64,000 nucleotides of DNA, taken from positions 9,442,384 through 9,506,383 of the forward strand of contig NW_024040485.1 in the NCBI RefSeq assembly GCF_014851395.1, in the 5' to 3' direction. Made by a program: the position numbers and the translations under genes. Below the pieces are notes generated by a model, which worked only from the letters and a program-made list of their open reading frames with translations, searched no databases and was not told the DNA's origin. Positions 9,974-21,400 of the stretch are shown piece after piece (the stretch's first letter is position 1; each line of letters opens with the position of its first letter). Source of the stretch: Micropterus salmoides (lineage: Eukaryota > Chordata > Actinopteri > Centrarchiformes > Centrarchidae).

Positions 9974-12900
9974 CTGAAAAGAGAGAAAACAGAGAACAGA
10001 GACAGGGGGAGATGAAATATGGTGTCATGTGTGAGCACTCTAAATGATAACCAGGCTAAAGAACACAGTCTTCCACTTTCAGCTCTACAAAAAAAGGATG
10101 GGAACATTGGCAATTGAACGGAAGACACAGAGAGATATATTCACATCATTATTAGACATGAAACACAGAGAGGATGGTGGATCCTGGGGAGCTGTGTCAA
10201 ACAGCAAGTGCCATTAGGGCAGAGGCGGCGGGTGTCATGCTCAAACCTCTCCCCCTGCGCCGCTCTGCCAGGCGGAGCCACCACAGCGGCTGTCTGTCTG
10301 CCTCATCTGAAGGACTCAATCAGCTCATTGCGGGGAAAAATAAAGCCAGCTCATCGTCTGCAGATCAAAACTGCTCCACTCAGATTACCCTCATGAAATA
10401 TTTATCATCGCTCGCTGGGGAGATTTCCATTCTGATGGCACACCAGGCACAATTAAGCCAAATTATGAAAATACATCTCCACTGCCAGTCCACCGCTGTT
10501 CTGCACGGGCGGGTGGGGTTGGCTCCAAGCAGACTAGCCCGGACAAAAACACGTTATTGTTCTGGCTTTTTGATAGTCAGCTAATGCACATTTGAAAAGT
10601 CAGCTAATACATTAGAATGCAGGCCATCTGCAAGTAAAGACTCGAGAGCTTTTATCGAAGGTTAAACAGATTGTTTGGAGAGTTGCTTTCTGTGTGGTTA
10701 GCCAGTCTGAGAGAGCAGGACGCATTGTCTTCAATCATCAGTGCTCTAGGACTTGATGGTTTCATTCATCTCAGTGCTGTGGGCAGGCAGCAGGCCGTTT
10801 GTCTAACAAATAAAGGTCTTACAGACACGCCAGAAGGACATATTCCTGTATTAAGTCCTAAGGATTAGTGATTTCACTGAGAAACAGCTTTAATATGCTA
10901 AAAATATGTCCCATCCTTCCAGTGAGGATGGAAGCATGTCTCAGAGATGGATTACACAGGCCTCTCCTCCTGTGGCAGTATGTCTTGAGTAAATGCACGG
11001 GCCAATGTCATTCCCTCTGTCACTCTGAAGGATACAGGTCTAATATCAAGCATCTGAACACAAATCATCTTGAAGCCGAAAGGCGTTACCTGGCAACTTT
11101 ATAATAGTTCTCTCTTAAACTGAGTGACCCTGCCTGTCTCAAATGCTATAGTCTCATTCCTCAGGCTGTTTAGATCCTGAATTCAGAAAAACAAATGATG
11201 GTGATAAAGCAGTTAGTGTCCCAAGAGGTAGCGATCATCTGAAGGCTTTCAATTTAAAAGGCTATGTATCCATCGTGGGGATAATTGGCTACATAAAATT
11301 CACCAGTGACAGTGATTGAAAAACAATGGATGGCTCCACCTATAAAAACTATTTTGTAGCAAAGGTCGGTGTTGTACTTAACTTTAGAGCATCTGCAGGT
11401 AGTTTATCACCATCTTAGAATTATTCCCATTGGCCCAGATCCAACTTAGTATGTTTTTTAATTACAGGCTTCCTGCTGTACTCCAGTCCCAGCACAGTTT
11501 GTCTCCTATGCCATTTGTCTTGTCTTTGTCTGTAAACACTTACTGTAAGTGAAAAGCATAGTACTTTCTCTGCATCCAATCACTATGGGAAAACCTACAT
11601 AAAGCGACAACAGAGCACTTGACATACAGCACACACCATGGCAAAGTAAAAAAGAACACAAAGAAGCAGAATTGTTTAGTGATTTGCTTCCTAATTAATA
11701 AATAATTTGCTGTGTGAGAAAAGGAGACTCATTCACATTGACTAGTGTTCATTGGCGGTTGGAGCTTTTAGAATAGCCGGATTCTCACAGTATGCTAGAC
11801 GCAACACATTTCCCTTCACAAAAAACAAGCTGAAAACAAATGAAATGCAATGACAACATAATGTTAATAAAGCAGTTGGAACTTGTTTTCTGCTTTCTGT
11901 TTGCTCACTCAGAGTGTACGTCAACGTGCAGAAGAATTTGGACATGCAAATATTCTGTTATACTTTCTATCAAACATGACTTTATAAAGCTTTTACAAAG
12001 TATACAAAAACATGAGTTTGTGCGGTGTCCTTTTTGATGGTGCTTTCCAGATCATCTCTTAAGTATTCCAAATTGTTTGGTAGTTGGTTGGTTTGGCTAT
12101 GAAGAAATTCATTTGTTGACCCACAATTTTTTTAATCTGCTGGTATAACATCAGAATTTGCTGGTTTGAGTTACTGTTATCTTCCAAATTAAATTTTTTA
12201 AAAAAAATAATTTTAGTTATTCTGGTCAGGAACTAGGTATAGCTTTGAAAAGCTTTTTAAAGAAACATCAGAATTAAGTTGTGGAGCATTTCTGGATCTC
12301 AGTTTCTGATTATGGAAAAAAACATTTCACAGTGACATTTGCAATTTACATGATAAAGAAATGACAAGACAAAAGATTCAAAAAGTCACTGTTTCACACA
12401 TTTCATCATCTCTGGACAGTCAAATGCTTTGGCACATCTTCTGTTGGTAAATGCCCTTTTCAGAGTAGATCATATATGTGAGATGTTTGGAATCCCACAG
12501 GGCCAAAAAGCCAACAAGCACCATCAATCTTTCAGTCTAAAAAATTGACAAATAACCAAAAGTATTGGCTTACCTCGTTTATCTGATCCAAAGTTAACGT
12601 ACAGAATAACAAGAAGCATGGGTCGGAGAGAGATATAGTACAGTGTAAGTCAACAAGTTTAGAGGTGCACTAAGCTCCAATCTCATCATCAAAAAAAAAC
12701 GGTTAAAAAGGGCATTAACCTTAAAACAGATCATTATAGTGAAGACAGCAGCGGAACACAACATACAAATGAATCGCTCTAGCCAAGTGAGAATGAGCTC
12801 CATTACACACTTTAAGCATCCCACTTTTTTGCAATAGTCTGCGGACAGCTAGGTGACAGCAAGGTGAGGGGACAGGGGCCAATCGTTCCTAGTGGGGTTG

Positions 12901-14157
12901 CTTGCCACGTGAACCCAAAACACCTTTATCCATAACGGATTAGGCCCAGAGGGCAGTCCAAAGCACACCAGCCCCTCAATGAACTGATGCTGCAGGTAGC
13001 AATGGGAGACTGCATTATTTAATTTTACAGTCATGAGGGGGAAGTGTGGAGTTAATTACTGACAGATCTGGCCCACACATAGAAGAACTTAGCAGGAGAT
13101 GAAGGGAGGGAGAGGAAAGCAAGTAAAGAACGGGGGAGGTGTAGATAAGTAAATTACAGAAAAGAGATTAAGCAAGAGAGAGGACATACGAGGTACAGGA
13201 AACACGTTCAAAGGGTGAAGAAAAAGATGTGATGCAGATTAAAAAAGGGAAACGTTAGGATAGGAAAAGGTGGTAAAGAAAGACAGGAGATGTTAGAATA
13301 AATAAAAGTGGTAATACTATCTGTGAAAAGGCCCAGCATGTCAGATAGAAAAACTGAAGTGATACAAATTAGATATTCAAAAAGGATTTAAAAAGCATAG
13401 CTTGAAGCCAGTCTGTCACAACATGGCATAGGGGTGAGATGAGGCTGGCTGGTGTGGTGCTGAGGGACGCCGAGGAGGCTGGAGTGCTGCCAAGCCCTGC
13501 CAGACTCCTGCACTAATGAGAGGAAATGGGAGTGATGCTCTTCTGGGGCAAAATCTTTTGTTTTGGTGTCAGCGAGAGGCATGGTGTCAGATTACAAATG
13601 CTGTTGTGTGACAACAGTCTTAAGAGAGCAGCACGCTGCCATCGCGGGAGCCTAATCGGACCTGATTCAGATTCAGATAAAGGAGAGGACATGGCTAACT
13701 CACAGCAGCTAGCTGTTCCTCACCTTTGTGTGTGTCTGTGTGTGTGTGTATGTGTGTGTGTGTGGGTGGGGGGTGCATTTCAACTTGGTCTACAGCAGAG
13801 TGTCCAAGCAAGGAGGACTGAGAGTGGGTCAGCAGCTTTTGACACAAACACACATCGGTGCAAACAACAATGAACAGATGAACAACAAAACAAATCACAC
13901 CGTAAACACGCTGAGACAGGGTACATTAACAATTTATCATAAAAGTGCATCTGGGGAGAAACAACCAGTTCTGCTGTGCAGTGAAAAACAGAGAAAGAGA
14001 CATGGGGCTGTACACCAGGACACAGATGAAGCCTTGTATTAGACTGATAAACATTTCCGCTCAAGGATCTCCGTGGAGATGTTACAAGTCTCTCACCAGG
14101 CTTTATCTGTGTTTGCAACCTTTACAGTGGGGGATGACAGCTGGGTTTGCGTCCTAC
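9974..14157 (-). other. ptprt: ptprt intron
   Basis: A 4.2-kb intron. The first part after the acceptor side (about 10190-10530 on the plus strand) is GC-richer and low in simple repeats and could be a conserved regulatory block. A (GT)n tract lies at 13727-13764. No repeats of recognised family elsewhere and no additional exon found. Confidence 0.75.
13727..13764. repeat. (GT)n microsatellite, imperfect
   Basis: GT dinucleotides interrupted by CT and AT, followed by a G-rich stretch ending near 13773. Confidence 0.93.
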
Positions 14158-14351
14158 CTCATACTCCTCCTTGAAGCCGTAGCCCTCGGCACACTTCATC
14201 TGTGTGATGTGCTGGAGGAGGTCCGCCACGCGGATCGCCGGATGCAGCTGGCCCGTCTGATAAGGCACATCAACCGGCTCCCGCTTCCTCAGGGAGTGAG
14301 TGTGCGACTGCACCAGGCTGCTAGTGTCGCTGCCCATGTTCTGGCTCTCAT
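14158..14351 (-). CDS. ptprt: ptprt exon: juxtamembrane to phosphatase domain 1 boundary
   Basis: A 194-nt exon, phase 1 to 0, with acceptor tcccacag|AT and donor TATGAG|gtagga. It encodes DESQNMGSDTSSLVQSHTHS, LRKREPVDVPYQTGQLHPAI, RVADLLQHITQMKCAEGYGF and KEEYE. The stretch PYQTGQLHPAIRVADLLQHI is nearly invariant in R2B phosphatases; it forms the N-terminal helix-turn-helix wedge of D1. The SDTSSLVQSHT block is PTPRT-like. Compared with the mammalian SHTYKKREPADV (from memory), this protein reads SHTHSLRKREPVDV, a small insertion. The exon is common to all predicted splice forms. Confidence 0.95.
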
Positions 14352-15524
14352 CTGTGGGACACAAAAACAGGGACAGGACAGAGCAGGTCAGGACGGAGAC
14401 GAAGGTGCTAGCATTGCATGATTTATCAGTATATTGTTAAGATAGATAGGGGGGACATAATGCTTGAAGCAGTAAACAGAGTTGTGGTATTATATGAGTT
14501 TATTGACATATAAAGTTGAGTTAAGTTGCCTAGGTGTTGTCACTCACACCAGTACATATCTCACTTAACAAGTGTTCCCATTAACAGATGGCACATTATC
14601 TCATTTACCGTTAAGCATTATGTCACCACTCTCCAGATTGACAAACAACTCTCAACTAGTAATCTGTTATGGATGGTCACAACAACACAACATCATTGAG
14701 TAATAGGATGAGTCATGTGGTGGGAAGGTTCAGGTCCATCTGTCTCAGTGTGTGGCTGGAAAATATTTTATATCACAGGCCTACCGTACTGTAAGACAGC
14801 CTATAGCCATTAAAATACAAGGCCCTTTAAGTTTAGTGCTTACACTGTTAGCATTTAATATGGCTACTGTCAGAATAAAAAGAGTCAGTGGAAACAGTAT
14901 AGAGAGATCATAAAAATCCACATGAAGATGCTGTAAAACAACAAGTTTACTTTTTTTTTTTTACTGGCAGTCCAGTATGCTGGTTTGGGCTGCTGTTCAT
15001 ATAGAGTCCATTCCAGCTCTTTCATACTGTAATCCAGTCAGTGGCAGACATGAGGCACAGATGCTGTGGGGAGCCAGCGGACGATGGAGGGTGTCCAGAA
15101 ACATGAAGGAGGAGGATGTGGGGGGGTGCAGTGGGCCACAGTGAGCATGTTGCAGCAAGCACCATCAGAAGCATCACACAGACACAGCGTGGATTCAACC
15201 CCTACCACTTGTTCTTCCCCCCGAAAAAATGAAGAAAAAAAAAATCAAACCTAAAAGATTTTTTTTGAAAACAGGAGGGAAGCGGAGATGGGAGGAGAAT
15301 GCATGGGGTGATGCTGCCAATGGGGCACTGTATGTACTTGGACCATGCTAGGCTAATGGTGGCTTGGTGGCACGGTACGGAGGGTGGTGAGATGCTAACA
15401 TGTCCACTGGTCATGCAATAAATGTCGTAATGTCCATGCCAGAAGCAGCCTCTCACTGCTGGCTTGCTTTCTGAGTAAACACCACCTCCTTCCCCCAACC
15501 CAGGGCCCACTTGGGAAAACTTAC
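14352..15524 (-). other. ptprt: ptprt intron after the VPIN microexon
   Basis: A 1.2-kb intron between the 12-nt microexon and the exon starting at 14351. It contains short poly-T/poly-A runs (about 14950 and 15235) and nothing else I can name. Confidence 0.75.
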
Positions 15525-15536
15525 CATTAATGGGCA
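15525..15536 (-). CDS. ptprt: ptprt 12-nt microexon (VPIN)
   Basis: TGCCCATTAATG is flanked by AG on its transcript-5' side and by a strong donor gtaagt on the other. With G from the preceding microexon it encodes V-P-I-N and leaves G for the following aspartate codon (phase 1 to 1). The joined product DPFVPTAIL-VPIN-DES matches PTPRT, in which AILVPINDE is continuous. The acceptor is purine-rich (ctatctaaaaag) and has a TGC motif about 12 nt upstream, features seen in regulated neuronal microexons. Twelve bases alone would be weak evidence; the support comes from the exact peptide, both phases and the donor. Confidence 0.84.
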
Positions 15537-17318
15537 CTTTTTAGATAGCAGATACATAAGAGGTTATGTATGTAAAGAGAAAGAGAGGAGAAGAGAGAGG
15601 AGAGAGGGGATAAGCAACAATACAGCATGAGAACCTGTTACAGTAGTGTTTTAGAGCTACGCTATAGGGCAAGATCACATGCCTTGTCAGTCCAAACTGC
15701 CTAGCTAGAAAGCCTAGTCAAGGGGGGGATGTTGAGTGGATGGATGGGGCAATTTCAACAGTGCAAGACAAAAGTAAAAGAACAAAACAAAGGAGTCATG
15801 AATTTCAAGGGAGAAAATAATGGTGAAATACTGGTCGTCTTTGGAACAAGCTGTAATTGTTTCAGATCTGTGACTTGCGTATTTTAATGATGCCAATTAC
15901 TTTTTGAGTATTCTGACATTTTGAATTTCTTTCTCTAATTGCTACAATTATATTTGCATGTGCTAGTGGTGACACCTGTATTTATACCTTTTTTTTGTTT
16001 TTTTTAATTTTAAAATAGGAGTGTGCAATGAAATCAAAAACATTACCAATCCTTTATGATCTAATCAGTTTTGATCATTAACCTCAACTGATGAGACAAT
16101 GCTGTGACTGAATGTGTCACGACTGAAAGCATGTAACCTTTTCTGGCTGCTGTAATTTCATGTTAATTGTTTCACGCTTCATTAAATGTGGAACTAACAT
16201 AAGCAGCTGTCACAACGGTGATGATGAAAGACTGCTTAAAGTTGCACTAATGTGAAGGGGAAAAAAAGCCCAAAGTGTAAGTTGTATACTTGTAAATACA
16301 GTTATGGTGCTCCTGTCTTCTGGAGTAGAGTTGCTTATTGCATCTTTCTTAATGGCCATGAGAATTAAATTATTACAGTCCTAGTATCCCACTTAGTATC
16401 TACATTATGTGCAATGCTGGTATAAAAAAGTGCCTGCTTGTTTAAGATGCAGCACTTTTGGCTCTGCATGTTCAACAGGCCAGTAATAATTAAAAGAAGA
16501 ACAAATTGCTTTCTTTATAATTCCATTTTATCACTGAACAGGATGAATAAACACTGGCAAAGCCAAAACAATAACAAGTAGGTCACTAGCTGTTAGCCAA
16601 AGGCAGGCGGAGCAACATTAAAAAGAATAATAGAAAAGGCTGTTGTTTTGGAGGGAGGGCAGGGAGTTCAATGCGTATTGAGGAGAGAAGGGGAGGGAGG
16701 GGAGGGCAGCACAACTAACGCAAGACTTTAGATGCTCAGACCAAACGCATCCCGTGTTCGAAATTTTTGGTGAGTGGGGCTAAGAGAGAGTTTTTCTGTG
16801 TCCCTCTCACACTGTATAATTTCTGTTTGTGTCTCAGTGCAGCTGCTATGGCTTCAGCACACTGTAGCCTTGGCGTTGGGGCAAACTGCCCCCCCCCCAT
16901 TGCCCCCCTTAGACACTCCCCCACATCCAGTCCACATGTCTGTCCATGCATATGAGAGGTCAAACATGTATGTGACATCACACGCACGACACGCAATGCG
17001 GATGGGATGAAGTGAAGCCAGCCTCAGCCCAGGAGAGTCCCTCATCTGACGGGGAGGGAGAGGGGGAAAGAGGCGGAAGAGGGCGGGAGAGGAGGAGGAG
17101 GGAGGGGGAGAAGCAGCAGGCAGGTATGAAGGTGATGAAGCCATCTTTAGTAAAAGAGCCAACCAAACCAAAAATGGGAGAGAAAAAAAATCTGTGCTTT
17201 TTTTGTCCTCACAGTTAAGTCTTCAAACAACCATCTTATAATTGTAATGCACTGTCATTTTGTTCAACGTAGAAGTAAGAATAATCAACAGCAATGGGAA
17301 AAGAAAAATGTGTCTCAC
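15537..17318 (-). other. ptprt: ptprt intron between the two microexons
   Basis: A 1.8-kb intron. It contains a strongly purine-rich plus-strand block at about 17035-17112 (pyrimidine-rich in the transcript, some 200 bp downstream of the 27-nt microexon) and a short C run at about 16889. The 60 bases upstream of the 12-nt microexon in the transcript include TATCTGCTATCTAAAAAG. No gene otherwise. Confidence 0.75.
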
Positions 17319-17345
17319 CTAAGATTGCGGTTGGCACAAAGGGAT
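17319..17345 (-). CDS. ptprt: ptprt 27-nt microexon (DPFVPTAIL)
   Basis: A phase 1/1 microexon with acceptor tgagcag|AT and donor TTAG|gtgaga. With the G from the previous exon it reads DPFVPTAIL and leaves a G to start the next codon. The peptide is identical to my recollection of the mammalian PTPRT juxtamembrane sequence, which is strong evidence for so short an exon. Its length is a multiple of three, so inclusion is optional for the frame. A TGC motif lies roughly 25 nt upstream of the acceptor in the transcript. Confidence 0.9.
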   Translation of the reverse strand: MPLCQPQS

Positions 17346-18052
17346 CTGCTCATACCCCCATAACAAGTGCAGAAGTTGGAAGAGGAAAGAGAGTCGCAAT
17401 AAATAAAAGAAGCCAAGATAAGTCCACAAAAAACAACAACCACAAAATTAATAGACAGTTTTTTGGTTTCTTGCCAAGCAGCATAACAAGAAACTTATCA
17501 TATTTTCCAGAAAAGCTAATTATACACTAAGTTCAGTTGATTATAAATCTAGCTGCCCTTTACTTCATCTAATCAGTGAGCTGTAATCTGATTACATAAG
17601 ACATAATATTATGCATATTATTTGGAGAAATTGAAGTCATAATTGAACAGCTAAATTCCATCTTGGCAAAGTGATATAAAACTATTTCTGTTATAACCAG
17701 AGATGTAGCAGAGTGTAAACCCATCTAAAGTCAATTTATCTACCTTCTCATTTGTGAAATCGTTCCTAAAATCGTTTTAATTTTTAAAGCACACATTAAC
17801 TTGAGCTAAATTCCTATCACACATTACAGTGTTAGTCTGTAATTTACATAAAAATAGGTTTTACCAAGAACATAAAACTAATTAATACTTGTTTGAAAAC
17901 ATTGTGTCTTATTAATTTATCCTGACACATCTGCAGGTTTATTGATGACTGAATATTACACCTTCTGGTTTCACTCAACATCACGGCTTATATAGTGGGC
18001 ACTTCTGTGTTGACATATGGGATTAGTGTGAGGAAATACAGTGTATGCTTAC
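17346..18052 (-). other. ptprt: ptprt intron before the 27-nt microexon
   Basis: A 0.7-kb AT-rich intron between the 81-nt and 27-nt cassette exons. No repeat family recognised. It includes an ACTTCTGCACTTG stretch near the acceptor. Confidence 0.75.
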
Positions 18053-18133
18053 CTGGGTAGTAGGAGTTGGTGGGGATGGAAGTACTGAGAGTGTTGGCTT
18101 TTGGCAGTGTGAAGGAAGAGGGCGATGATCCAG
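18053..18133 (-). CDS. ptprt: ptprt cassette exon: Ser/Thr-rich juxtamembrane segment
   Basis: An 81-nt symmetric exon, phase 1 to 1, with acceptor gtctctag|CT and donor CCCAG|gtaagc. It encodes (A)GSSPSSFTLPKANTLSTS and then IPTNSYYP. Mammalian PTPRT has SVSSPSSFTMKTNTLSTSVP at this place (from memory), so orthology is clear. The segment is rich in Ser, Thr and Tyr and lies between the membrane and the first phosphatase domain. Because it is symmetric it can be skipped without a frameshift. R2B juxtamembrane exons are known to be alternatively spliced in mammals; splicing here is inferred from phase only. Confidence 0.92.
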
Positions 18134-20644
18134 CTAGAGACGGAAGAATGAACACAACACAAGGCAGTCAATGGTCTAGCATCGCTTAGTGGTGGAGGTA
18201 GTATTCAGAACTTGTACAGAAGTAAAAATAGCAATAACACAATGTACAAATATACCATTACTGTCAAAATGACACAATTACAATTACTGTCAAGTCACCC
18301 ACGTTTTCTCACTTAACCAACAGTAAACATTTTTTAGTGCACAAACAAAATTAAATTTACCTTCACTGTATGGTGGTGGCAACAGAAATCCCAGATATAT
18401 AAAATTGAACATTTATGGTATCCTTTTTTCAGCATAAACTCAGATATAAGTTGCACGGAACCCACAATACATACAAAATGACAAAAGGGCCCAATTAAAG
18501 TTCAGGTCAAAACATTATAGAACAGCATTGTTTTTTTATGTAAGAAAAAAAGTCTGTTTACATGCAGTGATTTTATTCCAGCTAATATTTGGGTTTTTGT
18601 ACTTGAACATCTATATATGCCTATAAACAGTCCATAACCCAAAGATATTTGATTTAATATCACATAAAATGAAGAAAACCAGCCAATATTAAGATCTGGA
18701 AACAGTGATTTTTAACCTTTTAGCTTTTAATGACAAACAATTAATCAATTATCTAAATAGTTACATTCTGTCAATTAACTGATTGATCAACCAGAAAATA
18801 TTCAGAAGTACACAAGTATTCATCAGGCAGCGGAATGGTCCCCAGGGTTGCATTGTGTTTTTAAAAAAAATATTATTACTATTATTATTATTATTATCTA
18901 ATTATAACTACTTTATATACAGCTGGCTCTTTTAATTGATAAGGATACAACATATTACATACAAGATATTCAACTGATTTGTATGTACAATCTTAATATG
19001 CAGTAAAAGTAAGTAGTAACTAGCTGAAAGAAATGTGGTGATATAGACTAGCAAATATAGCTGTATACAGTAAGTGTAAAGTAGCATATCAAAACTAAAT
19101 AGTAAATACGCTAACTGACTTTCCATTACTACTATTGATGTACCAGAGTAGAGCAATACAGTAGATGTCAACCCCCCGTCCCTCTTAACAGAATAAGGTC
19201 TCCTCATGCAACATCAACAGAGCCAACTGCATGCTAATGGAGTTCAAGACAATGATCTGTCAACCATGATGTTTTGACCGGAGACAGTCATATAAGGTCA
19301 AGGAGAGCATGAGAGGGCTTAGGTACAGTATTGAAGGCATTACACTGATAAGCAGAGTAAAATGTAATGCATTTATATAATTTGCGCTAGCAGACACAGG
19401 GCCAGGTTTGAACATCCACACTAACAGACAGTTAATCAAGGTCAGAGCATCTTTGGGGCTCATTCCCTGCAGGGGTGCAGAGACAGAAGCTGCTGTGGAG
19501 TTTTAATCTGATGGTTTTGACTGGGATTATACCAGGTCAAGCCCTGGGTGCAGACTTAGCTGAGCTGTCCATCAACAAAGTATTAAGTTTAACCTGGGAC
19601 AAGGAAAATTACTAGGTTATCACACCAGAACCCATCCAGTATGTGTTGTGTGTTTCCTCTTTGAATTGGAAACTGAACAGTTCTGAGTTCTAAACAGGCG
19701 TGTCAGCCTTGATTATTGATTAAAAGACAAGAGTCCCTTCAGGGTATTTATAGCTATACAACTATAGTATAGTGCAGGTATGGGCAACAGAATCCTAACA
19801 GTAAATTATTAATATTGCTGATTTAAATTTACTTTTAGTTAACTTAACAAAAATGAATTTGAGAAACTAAAGAAATTTGAAAAGGGAAATGTGTAAGAAG
19901 GGTAGAACAAACGCTTGAGGGCTAGTGAAGAGAACAAATCTCTTGTTGAAGAAAAAAAATTAAACAATCTTTCTGAAAATCATATCAAAGTCTTTATCGT
20001 CAAATGAAAGTAAATTCTGTTGAACTGTTTTGCACAAGCCGGTTCCCTACTGACTACCACCAGCACTGGTAGCAACGGGTAATTTTTCAAAAGCTACAAA
20101 ATTACTGTCAAATCATTTGCACAGATTGCACAAAGCCTCAGTCAGAGGAAGGCAAAACCAGACCAAAGAAAAGAGAGATTAAGACAGATCTTCATGAAAA
20201 ATAAAATTTTAACACTAATTTATGCAACGGGTAGTGGTAAATGACACAAAAGGCAATAAAACCCACCTTTGTCATGCTAATGATCATGAAAAGTCATTTG
20301 GTCTCACACTGAGTTTTTATTCCTGTATTTCCGAAAATTTTGAGATATTCTTGTAGGGGGAGTCAAAACAAATGGGATTCAACTAACAGATATTTTTACA
20401 CTGCAAATGAGAATTTAATACCAAGTTTGAGGTTTGGGTTGTTTTTTTAACTGTTTTCCTAAATCCTCAAATTTACTTGGAAGAGGACCAAGACTCACAT
20501 TTTTAGGTTTTCCCAGTGTGAATATTTCCTGTGCAGTCAAGTCTGATTTCTTTCTCACCTGACCAAACAAAATAAATTGCTTCCACCATGCTTGGTGTGT
20601 GTGTGACTGTAAAAGGCAGGTAGGCTGATGCAGGAAGGTCTTAC
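18134..20644 (-). other. ptprt: ptprt intron after the repeat-bearing exon
   Basis: A 2.5-kb AT-rich intron. It contains an (ATT)n tract near 18874-18898 and a fragment of the CAGTGGTGGAA-type DNA transposon at 18899-19130. No coding signal. Confidence 0.75.
18899..19130 (+). mobile_element. Fragment (3' half) of a CAGTGGTGGAA-type DNA transposon
   Basis: Landmarks in order are TAATTATAACTACTTTATATA, TTTAATTGATAAGGATACAA, TTTGTATGTACAATCTTAAT, AGTAACTAG, TAAAGTAGCAT and a decayed CTTTCCATTACT end in place of the usual CTTTCCACCACTG. They match the interior and 3' end of the same family seen at 36968-37290 and 41211-41338. It is diverged and 5'-truncated, next to an ATT tract. Confidence 0.55.
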
Positions 20645-20780
20645 CTCGGCCGTTGAGAGTGAGGGCGCACTCGCTGCGGCCGTTGAGCGTGAGGGCGCAC
20701 TCGCTGCGGCCGTTGAGAGTGAGGGCGCACTCGCTGCGGCCGTTGAGCGTGAGCGCGCACTCGCTGCGGGTGTTCAGCGT
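20645..20780 (-). repeat. Coding minisatellite, 30-bp unit x 4 plus 16-bp partial
   Basis: The unit boundaries on the plus strand are 20751-20780, 20721-20750, 20691-20720, 20661-20690 and the partial 20645-20660. Each unit encodes TLN(G/T)RSECAL. The first unit in coding order is the most diverged (CTGAACACC instead of CTCAACGGC). The ACG/ACT choice at the first codon alternates in the last units (ACG, ACT, ACG, ACT), which suggests duplication of a 60-bp dimer. Because 30 is a multiple of three, copy-number change keeps the frame. Confidence 0.95.
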
Positions 20781-20922
20781 GTGGCTGTGTGTGTCCATGA
20801 AGGACAGCGCCTCGTCACAGTTGGTGCCCTGCTCTGTGTAGCTCTTGTCCATGGAGTTGACCATCACTGTCATCTCCTGGCGGGTGCTGTTCAGCGTCTC
20901 CTTACGCTTCTTGGCCAATTTC
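20645..20922 (-). CDS. ptprt: ptprt exon: juxtamembrane segment with in-frame 30-bp tandem repeat
   Basis: A 278-nt exon, phase 2 to 1, with acceptor cttacacag|G and donor CGAG|gtaaga. The first half, RKLAKKRKETLNSTRQEMTV then MVNSMDKSYTEQGTNCDEAL and SFMDTH, is the conserved cytoplasmic juxtamembrane start of PTPRT. The second half is an expanded tandem array: TLNTRSECAL, three copies of TLNGRSECAL, then TLNGR. The mammalian protein as I recall it has only a single NLNGRS here. The array is GC- and CpG-rich, unlike the surrounding AT-rich intron. The frame is kept through all units and no stop or extra GT donor appears in them. It follows an 11.3-kb intron. Confidence 0.93.
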
Positions 20923-21346
20923 CTGTGTAAGAGGAAGGAATAAAAACAAACAATCAGACAAAAACAAGAATGACTGTTCCTGAATTGATCTGATATCATT
21001 CTGGTAGCCATGACTCATAGATGTAATGAGATGGCTGAGCTAACGTGCCCCGCGCTCTGGTCACATTAGGTTGATATTAGGTTCCAGATACTTTTTCAAG
21101 CAGCGAAATATAAATCCTTGAGAATGTGGAAAGGTGTGACACCCTAACCCAAATACATCAGTAGCCTTGATGATTTAAAATTAGCTATAGTATTTGAGGG
21201 AGGAAGAATTAGAGTTGTGAACGGTGAACTGAAACAGTCAACCTGCTTTTATTGACCTACTTTGAGCTGATGTGCTGGAGCCTACAAGCAATCTACTCCT
21301 GATCAAACACCATTAAAGCATTGTGTACAGAGTAAACACGCAGAGG

Positions 21347-21347
<1 letters not shown>

Positions 21348-21394
<47 letters not shown>

Positions 21395-21400
21395 CGCACA
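21348..21400. repeat. (AC)n microsatellite
   Basis: A pure AC run of 40 bp at 21348-21387, continuing impurely with GCACACACGCACA to 21400. Typical of teleost introns. Confidence 0.97.

Noticed and set aside
20645..20780. CRISPR-like array
   Set aside because: Direct 30-bp repeats without spacers, inside a coding exon of a vertebrate gene.
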